A stretch of DNA of 64,000 nucleotides from Pullulanibacillus sp. KACC 23026 (GTDB taxonomy: Bacteria; Bacillota; Bacilli; Bacillales; Sporolactobacillaceae), in the NCBI RefSeq assembly GCF_029094525.1, contig NZ_CP119107.1, positions 1,922,001 through 1,986,000 on the forward strand. The letters are read 5' to 3'. The notes below the pieces were generated by a model, which saw only the letters and a program-made list of their open reading frames with translations, ran no database searches and had not been told where the DNA came from. Within the stretch, counting starts at the first letter, position 1. Each line of letters starts with the position of its first letter. Positions 1 to 8,207 of the stretch are shown here, one piece after another. The translations under genes were made by a program, and so were the position numbers.

Positions 1-1
1 T

Positions 2-646
2 AAAGCTATCGAAAGCCCTATTATTTTTGAACTCATCGGTGATTTTAAGAATAAAACTTTCCTAGACTTAGGGTGCGGGGATGCTTCGTTTGGCAAAGAG
101 CTGCTCAAACAAGGTGCTGGTTTCTACAATGGGATAGAAGGTTCTGAAAAGATGGTAAAAGCCGCAGAACTTAATCTAGCTAAGGAGAACGGTACGATTC
201 ATCATGAAACAATGGAATCCTACAGCTACCCTGCCAATCAATATGACATGGTCACTTCCCGTTTTGCGATACACTATGTTTCAGATATTGATATATTGTT
301 CCGCAATGTACATAAAACATTAAAAGATAATGGAAAGTTTGTATTTAGTGTTCAGCATCCTCTTACGACTTCCTCCTTTCTAAGCAAACAAACAGGAGAT
401 AGGAGGGGGAACTGGATAGTGGATGATTATTTTCTTGAAGGCGTTCGGAAAGAGCCTTGGATCAATCAGATGGTCGTAAAATATCATCGATCAATTGAGC
501 GCTACTTCAAGGCACTTACCGAAGCTGGTTTTTCCGTTGTTGATTTGCGAGAAGGAACACCGAAACGAGAATACTTTAGCAGTGACGAAGAGTTCAAAAG
601 AAGACAGAGAATTCCAGTTGTATTGGTTTTTTCGTGTGTGAAATAA
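2..646 (+). CDS. Class I SAM-dependent methyltransferase (5' end outside window)
   Basis: The reading frame is open from base 2, so the start lies before the window. It carries a Rossmann-type SAM-binding motif I (FLDLGCGDASFG) near the 20th visible residue, an acidic end of strand 2, and the post-motif segment GKFVFSVQHPL typical of small methyltransferases. The substrate is unknown; the family acts on small molecules in the cytosol. An ATG at base 152 exists but would remove motif I, so it is not the real start. A 34-codon remnant at 38269-38373 resembles the missing N-terminus of this kind of protein, so a paralogue probably once existed there. Confidence 0.85.
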   Translation, partial: KAIESPIIFELIGDFKNKTFLDLGCGDASFGKELLKQGAGFYNGIEGSEKMVKAAELNLAKENGTIHHETMESYSYPANQYDMVTSRFAIHYVSDIDILFRNVHKTLKDNGKFVFSVQHPLTTSSFLSKQTGDRRGNWIVDDYFLEGVRKEPWINQMVVKYHRSIERYFKALTEAGFSVVDLREGTPKREYFSSDEEFKRRQRIPVVLVFSCVK

Positions 647-784
647 AATTAAGACGATAGTACAAGTGATAAAACGAAATGGTTATAAATCAAAATATAG
701 ATTTGTTGTCTCTTATTCGATAAATTGTCAGAGCAGCGAAAGACGATCGAGATTATTGAACCGCTGCGGAAGGGGATTATTCTG

Positions 785-1306
785 ATGAAGCATGTCTATC
801 TGTCAACGCCATCTACTGAGTTTCAGAATGAGTATTTGTCGTTTTATCGGGAGTGGGTTGATAGCGGAGAAGAGATGATACCTTGGGTGATTTCCAAAGA
901 TCCATCCGATTTTCAAGGAATGGTTCAATCTCTGTTGGATGCTGAGAATGGAGATGATTTGCCCGATGGCTGGGTTCCTGCTTCTACATACTGGTTGATG
1001 GACGAAGAACAACAGGTTATCGGAGCGGTTAATATTCGTCACCGTCTCACAGACGATTTGCGTAACGCAGGAGGGCACATTGGGTATGGAATTAGACCTT
1101 CAGAAAGGCGAAAAGGATATGCCACCCAACTGTTAGCACTGTCATTAGAAAAGGCAAAGGAATTAGGTATTGAAAGAGTCTTAGTCGTTTGTGATGAGAC
1201 GAATACAGGCTCCGAGAAAACAATACGCAATAACGGTGGCATTCAGGATACCAACTACACCGAGGAAAACGGTAATGTCGTTCTGCGATTTTGGATACAC
1301 GTGTAA
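785..1306 (+). CDS. GNAT family N-acetyltransferase
   Basis: A 173-residue protein with the GNAT fold: motif A is seen as YGIRPSERRKGYATQL, where R-R-K-G-Y-A is the acetyl-CoA pyrophosphate loop, followed by a Cys/Asp-rich strand (LVVCDETN) and the usual late NGG turn. It probably acetylates an amine of a small molecule or peptide; the substrate cannot be read from the sequence. The frame extends upstream to a TTG at 725, but the ATG at 785 has GGAAGGGG nine bases before it, so I take 785. It stands alone and is followed at once by a hairpin terminator. Confidence 0.8.
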   Translation: MKHVYLSTPSTEFQNEYLSFYREWVDSGEEMIPWVISKDPSDFQGMVQSLLDAENGDDLPDGWVPASTYWLMDEEQQVIGAVNIRHRLTDDLRNAGGHIGYGIRPSERRKGYATQLLALSLEKAKELGIERVLVVCDETNTGSEKTIRNNGGIQDTNYTEENGNVVLRFWIHV

Positions 1307-1334
1307 AACAAGAAGGCTATTTGAACAAACGAGA

Positions 1335-1370
1335 GCGATACGTCAAAAAAGGTATCGCCTTTTTCTTATT
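1335..1370 (+). terminator. Rho-independent terminator, member of GCGATAC repeat family
   Basis: GCGATAC (1335-1341) pairs with GTATCGC (1352-1358), followed by a T-rich run. The same hairpin and its downstream TTCTTATT recur at 20528 and 49909, and in a decayed form near 17734. It lies just after the acetyltransferase stop. Confidence 0.75.
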
Positions 1371-1491
1371 TAGCTAAAAGCGAAATTAATTAAATGACTT
1401 ATATGAATATTCTAGGAAATAGCATTGTATAACGAGGTACATTGTGTTACTTTAAATAATAGTAGTAGATACGAATGGAGGTTTCCTTAAT

Positions 1492-1818
1492 ATGCGAAAG
1501 GAGCTATTGAAAGGAAGCGTTGATATTTTGCTTCTCTCTGAACTTAGTCATCAAGATAAGTATGGCTTTGAAATAACACAAGGAATAAAGAAGAAAAGCA
1601 ATGATGCTTATACAATGAGTGAAGGCACACTTTATTCAGCTTTAAAACGACTGGAACAAAAAGGTTATCTGGAGTCCTACTGGGGGGATGAAGAGAGTCT
1701 TGGAGGAAGAAGGAAATACTACCACATCACGCAAAAAGGGTTATTACAACTCGATCAACAAGTCCAAGAATGGAAGGAAGTAAACAAATTAATTCAATTG
1801 TGTACGGGGGTGAATTGA
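1492..1818 (+). CDS. PadR family transcriptional regulator
   Basis: A 108-residue winged-helix protein of the short PadR class (lacking the long C-terminal domain). The start MRKELLKGSVDILLLSEL, the recognition region SEGTLYSALKRLEQKGYLES and the wing GGRRKYYHITQKG are characteristic. Such proteins repress neighbouring membrane-protein or transporter genes and are released by a ligand or antibiotic. The start ATG has GGAGG about ten bases upstream. The stop is one base before the next ATG, so it is co-transcribed and probably coupled with the VanZ-like gene, the likely target. No clear dyad operator was found upstream. Confidence 0.92.
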   Translation: MRKELLKGSVDILLLSELSHQDKYGFEITQGIKKKSNDAYTMSEGTLYSALKRLEQKGYLESYWGDEESLGGRRKYYHITQKGLLQLDQQVQEWKEVNKLIQLCTGVN

Positions 1819-1819
1819 A

Positions 1820-2563
1820 ATGTCAGCTATTGAATTTTACTTAAAAGAATTGTTAAACGGCGTTGACATGGACAAGGCAACAAAGCAGGATTTATATGAT
1901 GAATTTTATAATCATTTAACGCTGGCAAAATTAAATTATATGAAAGAGGGAATGTTTGAGGAAGACGCAGAGAAAAAGTGCATCAAAGAATTTGGAGATA
2001 GTAAAACTATTGGAAAGCAATTACAAAAGGATATGTTTCCCAAGAAGTATTTTGCTCGCATGGTGTCTTGGGGCCTGTTTATTCCTTACATAATGACAAT
2101 CTTATTTAAACTTTTTATCGGTTGTATTATATACAACGTCCCTACAAAAAATTTTACAACCCAAAGGTACCAAAATTATCATTGGATGTTTTCACATGAT
2201 ACACCTACATATAATCTAATACCCTTTAAGACTATTTTAAATAGCAATTTAGCTAATTTTTGGTGGGGGAATTATCATTTTGCTACATTTAAATTTTTAT
2301 TTGGTAATATAGCCTTTTTCATTCCGTTGAGTATTTTCCTATTAGCTTTATTTCCATTTTTTCGTAAAAAGAGGAATTTGTTTGTTTTTGTAACTGTGTT
2401 ATTAGTTGGGATTGAATTTATCCAACTTTTCACTTCTACGGGAATGGTTAATATTGATAATGTTATTTTAAGAATGATTGGTGTTACTTTGGGAGTTTTT
2501 CTTTATGAAAAAACTCGAATTGTTCAGATTAGCTTTGGCAAAAAGATTAAAGATTTTGTTTAA
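1820..2563 (+). CDS. VanZ-like membrane protein with N-terminal permease-prefix (HAAS-like) domain
   Basis: A 247-residue protein in two parts. Residues 1-75 form a soluble helical domain (KQDLYDEFYNHL, then EDAEKKCIKEFGD) like the prefix found next to PadR-linked permeases. Residues 80-240 hold about four membrane segments with VanZ-like features: NLIPFKTI, the GNIAFFIPL helix and GIEFIQLF followed by a VNIDNVILRMIGVTLG stretch. VanZ-family members are linked to resistance to lipid-targeting antibiotics, but the activity is not established. It shares an operon with the PadR gene. The prefix fusion sets it apart from the two other VanZ-like genes in this window (36246 and 62628). Confidence 0.75.
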   Translation: MSAIEFYLKELLNGVDMDKATKQDLYDEFYNHLTLAKLNYMKEGMFEEDAEKKCIKEFGDSKTIGKQLQKDMFPKKYFARMVSWGLFIPYIMTILFKLFIGCIIYNVPTKNFTTQRYQNYHWMFSHDTPTYNLIPFKTILNSNLANFWWGNYHFATFKFLFGNIAFFIPLSIFLLALFPFFRKKRNLFVFVTVLLVGIEFIQLFTSTGMVNIDNVILRMIGVTLGVFLYEKTRIVQISFGKKIKDFV

Positions 2564-2595
2564 TGTGTAGAGTATTTATCTTCAACTCGGATTCT

Positions 2596-2636
2596 GGAGC
2601 TAAAGATTCGTAATCTTTCTGGCTCCTTTCTTTTTG
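2596..2636 (+). terminator. Rho-independent terminator of the PadR/VanZ-like operon
   Basis: GGAGC...AAGATT pairs with AATCTT...GGCTCC around a 3-base loop, followed by TTTCTTTTT. It lies 33 bases after the VanZ-like stop and before the HAD gene. Confidence 0.75.
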
Positions 2637-2687
2637 GTGTCAGGTTAGTAAACAAGGAGATAAGATAGAAGGGAGGGGAATAGTCCA

Positions 2688-3383
2688 ATGATTAAAGCTG
2701 CTATTTTTGATTTAGATGGGACATTGCTAAATAGGGATGAATCATTAAGGAACTATATTAATAATCAATATGAGAGATTAACTAATCATTTAGGACATAT
2801 CCCAAAAGAAAAGTATGTGGAAAGATTTATAGAATTGGATTGTAGAGGGTATGTTTGGAAAGATAAAGTTTATCGGCAGCTCGTTGATGAACTTAACATT
2901 GTTGGAATAACCCCAGATGAGTTGCTTCAGGATTACCTTGCTGAATTTAAGAATCATTGTGTTCCATTTGATCACCTTAATCAAATGCTGGAGGAACTAA
3001 AACATAGTAATCTTTATTTAGGGATGATTACGAATGGGTATGGCCAATTTCAGATGGATAATATAAAGGCTTTGGGCATTGAAGACTACTTTGATGTGAT
3101 ATTGGTGTCCGAATGGGAAGGAGTAAAAAAACCAAACCCTGAACTATTTTACAGAGCTCTCAAGAAACTTGGTTTATCGGCTAATGAGTGCATTTTTATG
3201 GGAGACCATCCTGATACGGACATTAAGGCTTCTCAAAATGTAGGTATGAAGGCCTTTTGGAAAAAGGATCATCAATGGAATGATGTAGAGGCAGACTTCA
3301 TTATTAATGATTTATCAGAAGTACCTACAATTATTAGGGATTTGAACAAACAACCAATCTTACAAGATAAAAAAAGAATTTGA
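2688..3383 (+). CDS. HAD superfamily hydrolase
   Basis: A 231-residue haloacid-dehalogenase fold phosphatase, subfamily I. Motif I is FDLDGTLL with nucleophile D8 and acid D10, motif II is MITNGYG, the conserved Lys lies in KKPNPELF, and motif IV is MGDHPDTDI. All catalytic residues are present, so it should hydrolyse a small phosphorylated metabolite; the substrate is not predictable. GGGAGGGG precedes the ATG by about ten bases. It is monocistronic, lying between a terminator and an unrelated TTG-started gene. Two further HAD genes lie in this window: an intact one at 9087 and a damaged one at 5407. Confidence 0.9.
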   Translation: MIKAAIFDLDGTLLNRDESLRNYINNQYERLTNHLGHIPKEKYVERFIELDCRGYVWKDKVYRQLVDELNIVGITPDELLQDYLAEFKNHCVPFDHLNQMLEELKHSNLYLGMITNGYGQFQMDNIKALGIEDYFDVILVSEWEGVKKPNPELFYRALKKLGLSANECIFMGDHPDTDIKASQNVGMKAFWKKDHQWNDVEADFIINDLSEVPTIIRDLNKQPILQDKKRI

Positions 3384-3520
3384 TAACTACTTTAAAAAAA
3401 TTAGTCTTATTGCAAGTGTTACTTTGGTTGGACATTGCGGGGTGGTCCGGTAACCTCCTTTCATATGTGATAAACGAATAGAAGGTATAAGAAGAGAACA
3501 AGTGACATTGGAGGTACAAA

Positions 3521-3982
3521 TTGAAGAAGTTTCGCGGGAAAAAGAGGTATTTTCGTAACTTATGGAAAAAAGTAAATTCGTTCCAATTGGAACTTGATAA
3601 GGTATCATGGTTTGATTTTTACCATATTCATCTTGATTGGTATGGTGTTGGTAATGAAAGTATAAAACTTAGAAGAGAGCATTTCAAAGCATACTTAACT
3701 CTATATAAAAAGGTGTTAGATAAGTTGGAAACATTTGATAAACCGTATCAATCTTGGATTTTATGGGATGGTGGAGACGCAGGTCAAGATGCCGTCTATA
3801 TTCATACACCCAATCCAAACGAAAACAATTTCCCCCTAACATTAGAAAAATTGAACGAGATGGGCAATATACCTACACCCTTTAAAGATTTGATTGATAA
3901 AGAGGAATTTGATGTAGGGCAGTTTAAATTAGGGTCTAACAGTTTTGTTATCCAATCCAAGACTCAAGGCATCAAATTATGA
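3521..3982 (+). CDS. Hypothetical protein, 153 aa
   Basis: A soluble, Lys-rich N-terminus (MKKFRGKKRYFRNLW) is followed by an aromatic-rich segment (SWFDFYHIHLDWYGVGN) and a Trp/Gly motif ILWDGGDAGQDAVYIHTPNPN. No signal peptide or membrane segment is visible. I do not recognise the family. The start is TTG, chosen because GGAGGT lies seven bases upstream, an optimal site. The gene stands alone with short non-coding flanks. Confidence 0.7.
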   Translation: MKKFRGKKRYFRNLWKKVNSFQLELDKVSWFDFYHIHLDWYGVGNESIKLRREHFKAYLTLYKKVLDKLETFDKPYQSWILWDGGDAGQDAVYIHTPNPNENNFPLTLEKLNEMGNIPTPFKDLIDKEEFDVGQFKLGSNSFVIQSKTQGIKL

Positions 3983-4067
3983 TTTTAAACTTGTCCAAAC
4001 GAGAGAGTGTTTAGCAATTGCGCATTTAACTTGTTGCGCTAACGGTTAAGGGGCGTCCAATAAGAAG

Positions 4068-4490
4068 ATGGGGTTGAGACAATTGACAGTTAAATGTATG
4101 AGTTTCTCTGAAAAACCTATTAAGGCCATTGAAATTATAAAACTTTATGATCTTGCAGGCTGGTGGGAAGAAAGAGAAGAACAAGAGATTGAAAAAATGC
4201 TCGGAAGTGAAGTGTCAGTCGGAGCATGGAAAGATGAAGTTCTAATAGGATTTGCAAGGGCCGTTACAGACGGGAAATTTAGGGCCTACATTGAAGATGT
4301 TGTCATACATAATGACTATCAAAAACAAGGAATTGGTCTTAAACCTATATCACGATTATTGGATGAACTTACACACATAGATATAATTAGTTTGTTTTGT
4401 GAAGAAGAATTAATTCCATTTTATGAGAAAAATGGCTTCGATTTCAGTAAATCCCAGTTTGTTTTACATAGAAAAGCAGGAAATAATTAG
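4068..4490 (+). CDS. GNAT family N-acetyltransferase
   Basis: A 140-residue acetyltransferase. Motif A reads YIEDVVIHNDYQKQGIGLKPI, with Q-K-Q-G-I-G as the CoA loop, and the C-terminal ENGF turn (PFYEKNGFDF) is present. It resembles the short YitI/ElaA-like group acting on small amines, but the substrate is unknown. The start is uncertain: the ATG at 4068 has only a distant AAGGGG, whereas a TTG at 4083 has GGGG nine bases upstream. Immediately downstream lies a fragment of what looks like another GNAT gene (4526-4717). Confidence 0.75.
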   Translation: MGLRQLTVKCMSFSEKPIKAIEIIKLYDLAGWWEEREEQEIEKMLGSEVSVGAWKDEVLIGFARAVTDGKFRAYIEDVVIHNDYQKQGIGLKPISRLLDELTHIDIISLFCEEELIPFYEKNGFDFSKSQFVLHRKAGNN

Positions 4491-4525
4491 TCAACGAAAT
4501 TAAGACAAAAGTAAATTATAAGTAA

Positions 4526-4717
4526 ACTTCTGAAAAAAACATTAGCCTAGAATATCAAGCATATCTGGAATTGCCCGCCAGAAAACTATTTGCGTATAGG
4601 GTTGAAGATGAAATTGTTGGTTGTATTGGAGTAACGCCAAGCCATAGAAATAAAAGTATTGGAAGTAAGATAACGGGTTCACTTCAGAGGTTCAAACAAT
4701 TGCTAAAACGCACATGA
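4526..4717 (+). pseudogene. GNAT-like acetyltransferase fragment
   Basis: An open frame of 63 codons without a start codon encodes KLFAYRVEDEIVGCIGVTPS followed by HRNKSIGSKIT, which looks like strands 2-4 and a decayed R-x-x-G-x-G loop of a GNAT enzyme. The N-terminal third and the C-terminal half are missing. The frame ends inside the arm of the following terminator. I regard it as a remnant. Confidence 0.45.
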
Positions 4718-4740
4718 TTTACACTCTCATGTGCGTTTTT
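4707..4740 (+). terminator. Rho-independent terminator
   Basis: AACGCACATGA (4707-4717) pairs perfectly with TCATGTGCGTT (4728-4738) around a 10-base loop, followed by TTTTTCCTTTTCTTT. It closes the GNAT / GNAT-fragment unit. Confidence 0.9.
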
Positions 4741-4800
4741 CCTTTTCTTTAAAGGGTTACATCCATTTTTCTAACTAATTCACATACAAAATAACACTAC

Positions 4801-4854
4801 AATTCACACGGGTGGAATTAATTATTGTAGAGCATGTGATTTATGGTGTGAATT
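4801..4854. other. Intergenic region with a 9-bp inverted repeat
   Basis: The 295-base gap 4741-5035 carries no gene. AATTCACAC (4801-4809) and GTGTGAATT (4846-4854) form an inverted repeat with a 36-base gap. A TATGTTAAAAT stretch near 4927 could be a promoter -10 region for the membrane protein gene that follows. Whether the repeat is an operator or a relic is not known. Confidence 0.3.
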
Positions 4855-5035
4855 ACATTGCTAATAACTTATCCAGAGTGCCGGATCTTTTTAATTGGAA
4901 GATTTAAAGGGGATTTTTGGGTTTTATGTTAAAATTAAAGCAAGTGTTATGAAAATTTAGTTTAAAGTAAAGGTTCAGGTATGCCCAATAAAAAATAAAC
5001 TGAAAGTATTAATGAGGAAGAGAAAGGAGAAAGAT

Positions 5036-5449
5036 ATGCACTTTTTGACAAACAATTGGTTTTCTCTCCTGTGTTACATTGTAATTGGAATAGTTGTATA
5101 CTTTTTAGATTCTTTATCAAGCTTGAGTCAAGCGCTCTTGTGGAATTTAGTGGTTTCAATTCCGATTCTTATCGCCACACCCATCTTATTTATAATTGTG
5201 GGTCGATATGCATTAAAGTCTCAAGGCTCCAGTATAAAAGATTTGCTATCCGTTTTAATCGTGTGCATCCTTGGACTTCTCATAACTCCTCACATGGCTT
5301 ATTTCAAAATGCACCATGGTGGTGACTTTAGCATGGGTTCGTTATATTTTTTATATGAATCCCCTTTAGACGTACTGAATTTGTTCTTTAAAAACAATTC
5401 GAGTAGTTGGTTATGGATGGAACACTTTTTCAAACTAATAAAATTTTAG
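5036..5449 (+). CDS. Small integral membrane protein, probably 3' truncated
   Basis: A protein of 137 residues with at least three hydrophobic helices: residues 9-25 (LLCYIVIGIVVYFL), about 35-58 (LVVSIPILIATPILFIIVG) and 75-92 (LLSVLIVCILGLLIT). The frame opens at 5012, but AAAGGAGA sits five bases before the ATG at 5036. The last 14 codons overlap, in another frame, the start of a HAD phosphatase gene, whose first residues are missing. The C-terminus is therefore probably artificial, produced by a deletion that joined the two genes. The family is not recognised. Confidence 0.6.
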   Translation: MHFLTNNWFSLLCYIVIGIVVYFLDSLSSLSQALLWNLVVSIPILIATPILFIIVGRYALKSQGSSIKDLLSVLIVCILGLLITPHMAYFKMHHGGDFSMGSLYFLYESPLDVLNLFFKNNSSSWLWMEHFFKLIKF

Positions 5450-6054
5450 AAATATCACTTGAAGACACATTTAACCATTTACGATCACTTAATAAATGGG
5501 ATACTGTAACACCTATTGATAAATATCGCCAAATTATGGGTGTGCCTTTACCAAAAGTATGGGAAACCTTGCTACCCTATCATTCCATTGAAGAAAGGGA
5601 ACAAACGGATGCTTATTTTCTAGAAAGATTAATAGAAAATATAAGAGATGGGAAAGGGGCTTTATATCCTAATGTAAAGGAAATCTTTACTTTTATAAAA
5701 GAACATAATTGTTCAATTTACATAGCCAGTAATGGTTTATCTCAGTATCTGAAAACCATTGTCTATTATTATAATTTGGATAATTGGGTCACTGAAACAT
5801 TTAGTATTCAACAAATCGATTCGTTAAATAAATCAGATTTAGTTCGAAGTATTTTGGATAAGTATGAAATAACTAATGGGGCGGTAGTTGGAGACCGCTT
5901 ATCTGATATTAATGCAGCGAAAGCTAATGGATTAGTTGCAATTGGATGCAATTTCGATTTTGCAAAAGATGATGAACTTTCTCAGGCTGATCTTGTAATA
6001 GATGACTTAAATGAATTAAAGACAATTTTACCTAAATTAAAAGTACACAATTAA
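5407..6054 (+). pseudogene. HAD superfamily hydrolase lacking its 5' end and nucleophile
   Basis: From the TTG at 5407 the frame reads L-V-M-D-G-T-L-F. In HAD enzymes this is D-x-D-G-T-L, so the nucleophilic aspartate is replaced by valine and the preceding hydrophobic strand is absent. The rest looks intact: motif II IASNGLSQY, then NKSDLV, and motif IV VGDRLSDINAAK. A stop (TAG 5404-5406) is directly upstream in frame and the region is shared with the previous membrane-protein ORF. The simplest reading is a deletion fusing the two genes. Without the aspartate the protein should have no phosphatase activity even if translated. Confidence 0.7.
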
Positions 6055-6094
6055 CAAAGAAGTAAATGAATACGAAGGATTGCGCTGCAACTAT

Positions 6095-6175
6095 CGACGC
6101 GTGTTTGCAAAGACGCTTTTAATATAAAATGGAAAATAGCGCTACGTTAAAATCGTGGAATATTCGGATATTTAG
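6095..6175 (+). repeat. Decayed copy of dispersed hairpin repeat R1
   Basis: It contains AGACGCTTTTAATATAAAA, then GGAAAATAGCGCTACG and GGAATATT, matching in order the better copies at 9837 and 12007. The left hairpin arm is degenerate. It separates the damaged HAD gene from the DUF5412 gene. Confidence 0.5.
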
Positions 6176-6214
6176 GTAATGATTCAGGTCACTTCAATAA
6201 GAATGGAGATAAAA

Positions 6215-6742
6215 ATGGGGAATTCTAATAAATGGAAAGCGCTTAACCTTTGGGGTTGTATACTCACAATGGGAAGTATTTTACTTGCGATTTATTCGTA
6301 TTGTTCTTTTCGATTTTTCTTCATATGGAATGTTTCACCGTCTCGGATTTATATCCTTTATTTAGCCGCAATAGCGCTTGTTTTAGGGATCATAGGAGTC
6401 AAAAGTCCTAGAAATAAAATAAGAAGTGTATTTACTATTTTATTGTCTCTTGGACTAATTTTTATTCTACTTTTGTCAATAACTTTTTTCAAAATGACAA
6501 AAATGGAAACAACACAGTCTCCTAATAAACAATACCAGGTTTCTTTTTATTCAATAGATGCAGGAGCAGGTGCTTCACCTGTATTTATAGGTTACATTGA
6601 TGGACCACTATGGTTTAAGAAACGGATTTATGAAGCAGGTATAAAAGATGCGCCCATTAAAGTTGATTGGAAAAATGATTTTACTATCGTAGTAAATGAT
6701 CATCCATTTAATTTGAAACAGGGACAGATATACTATCATTAA
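6215..6742 (+). CDS. DUF5412-like membrane-anchored protein
   Basis: A protein of 175 residues with three predicted N-terminal membrane helices (about residues 10-30, 40-60 and 72-95), then an extracytoplasmic domain with the pattern SPNKQYQVSFYSIDAGA ... YIDGPLWFKKRIYE ... IVVNDHPFNLKQG. That pattern matches what I recall of the DUF5412 family; its function is unknown. The start at 6215 is preferred over 6179 because GGAG lies six bases upstream. Two related copies are in the window: a remnant at 17907-18135 that keeps NGPLWFKKRIYDE, and a frameshifted homologue at 32837-33393. Confidence 0.65.
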   Translation: MGNSNKWKALNLWGCILTMGSILLAIYSYCSFRFFFIWNVSPSRIYILYLAAIALVLGIIGVKSPRNKIRSVFTILLSLGLIFILLLSITFFKMTKMETTQSPNKQYQVSFYSIDAGAGASPVFIGYIDGPLWFKKRIYEAGIKDAPIKVDWKNDFTIVVNDHPFNLKQGQIYYH

Positions 6743-6869
6743 AAAACAATAGTTTTCTGCAAGTAACGGTGGGTAGATATTTTAATAAGTTATCGCTGTT
6801 TCCTTATTTGTTTTAAGGTCAGGTAAATCGATTTAAAATTAAGTTTTAAATAAAATAGGGACTGATTAT

Positions 6870-7607
6870 ATGAATAGCATTGGAACAAATAAAGAAGAAT
6901 TCTTTATTAATGTAAAAGACTTTAAACTTCACGTTAATTTATTCGGAAAAAAGACAAATAAACCAACAGTGGTGATGGAGGCTGGTTATGGAGACTATTC
7001 AGAAGTGTGGAAAGAAATTGCTCCTGAAATAGCTAAGATCACTCAAGTTGTTTTATATGATAGAGCTGGATTAGGTAAGAGTGAAAAGAGTTCTAATCAA
7101 AGAACGAGTGACCAAATGGTAAATGAATTAAAAGAGTTGCTTACAAATATGGAAATAGATCCACCTTATATATTGGTTGGTCACTCATTTGGCGGTGTGA
7201 ATATGAGGTTATATGCCACTGAGTATCCAAATGAAGTAAATGGATTAGTCTTAATAGATTCTACACACGAAGATTATAGAGATAGATTTCTTCCTACAAT
7301 GTCAGTTGAGTTTCAGGATGCTTATAAAAAGCAGTTTATTTATGAAGGTAATTATGATGAATTTATGTTTAGTTTAGAACTGGTCAAGGAAAAAAGAAGC
7401 AAACTTGATGTTCCTTTGGTTGTTATTTCAGCAGGTAAAAAAGCTCACTATTCAACACATTCGCAAGAACTTTGGAATGAGATGCAACAGGAGTTACTTA
7501 GCATTTCTTCAAAAGGTGAGTTTATAATTGCTAAAAATAGTGCTCATTATATTCAAAATGATGAACCAATGGTTGTTATTGATGCAATAAAACGATTATT
7601 AGTGTAG
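6870..7607 (+). CDS. Alpha/beta hydrolase
   Basis: A 245-residue serine hydrolase. The nucleophile elbow is GHSFGG with S106, the oxyanion segment is MEAGYGDYSEVW, the third-strand motif is VVLYDRAGLGKSE, and the catalytic His is probably H226 in NSAHYIQND. It resembles single-domain esterases/peptidases of the proline iminopeptidase-like group; the substrate is unknown. There is no signal peptide, so it is cytosolic. AGGGACTG lies upstream of the ATG. It is followed 42 bases later by a Nudix gene on the same strand, perhaps on the same transcript. Confidence 0.88.
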   Translation: MNSIGTNKEEFFINVKDFKLHVNLFGKKTNKPTVVMEAGYGDYSEVWKEIAPEIAKITQVVLYDRAGLGKSEKSSNQRTSDQMVNELKELLTNMEIDPPYILVGHSFGGVNMRLYATEYPNEVNGLVLIDSTHEDYRDRFLPTMSVEFQDAYKKQFIYEGNYDEFMFSLELVKEKRSKLDVPLVVISAGKKAHYSTHSQELWNEMQQELLSISSKGEFIIAKNSAHYIQNDEPMVVIDAIKRLLV

Positions 7608-7649
7608 TTTTTAAAATCTAAGCAAATTTTATAAAAGTGAGGTGTTTGA

Positions 7650-8123
7650 ATGACTAGGTATTTTGAAGTTCCTATAAGATGTACTGGTGTAGCAACTGTC
7701 CTTTTAAAAAAGGTGGAGAATGAATACAAAGTTTTACTTCTAAAAAGAGCTACTTCAGTTCTAAAGGATGTTTGGTGTTATATCGGAGGCAGTATTGAAG
7801 CAGGTGAAAAGGCTTGGGAAGCAGCTTTAAGAGAGGTTAAAGAAGAAACAGGAATTTCAAGAGTTTTATTATACACATCTAATAAGTTTGACCAAATATA
7901 TTCACCAAAAGAGAATTATATCTATGTTGCTCCTGTTTTTGTTGGGTTTGTTGAAGAATCACAAGAAGTAACATTAAATTATGAACACAGTGATTTTAGG
8001 TGGTTATCTTTTAGTGAAGCCATAGCGACAGTAACATTACCTGGAAATGATGAAGTTCTAATGTCTATTGAAAAGCATTTTGCAAATAGGCAGCCTTCTG
8101 AGTATTTGCGGATTGAGCATTAA
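7650..8123 (+). CDS. Nudix hydrolase
   Basis: A 157-residue protein with a complete Nudix box, G-x5-E-x7-REVxEExGI, seen in GGSIEAGEKAWEAAL then REVKEETGI. The box binds Mg2+ and supports cleavage of nucleoside diphosphate derivatives. The N-terminal Cys in RCTGVATVLL and the C-terminal HSDFRWLSFSEA are typical of a dATP/dihydroneopterin-triphosphate-type group, but the substrate is not certain. GAGGTG precedes the ATG. Three other Nudix genes occur in the window (12161, 52782, 61578), all single. Confidence 0.88.
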   Translation: MTRYFEVPIRCTGVATVLLKKVENEYKVLLLKRATSVLKDVWCYIGGSIEAGEKAWEAALREVKEETGISRVLLYTSNKFDQIYSPKENYIYVAPVFVGFVEESQEVTLNYEHSDFRWLSFSEAIATVTLPGNDEVLMSIEKHFANRQPSEYLRIEH

Positions 8124-8207
8124 ATTTCTTGAATATAAGCGGCCCCACCCTAGGTAATTAAACCATTAATGTTGATGAAAAAGAGAATCTTATTGGAGGA
8201 AAATATA

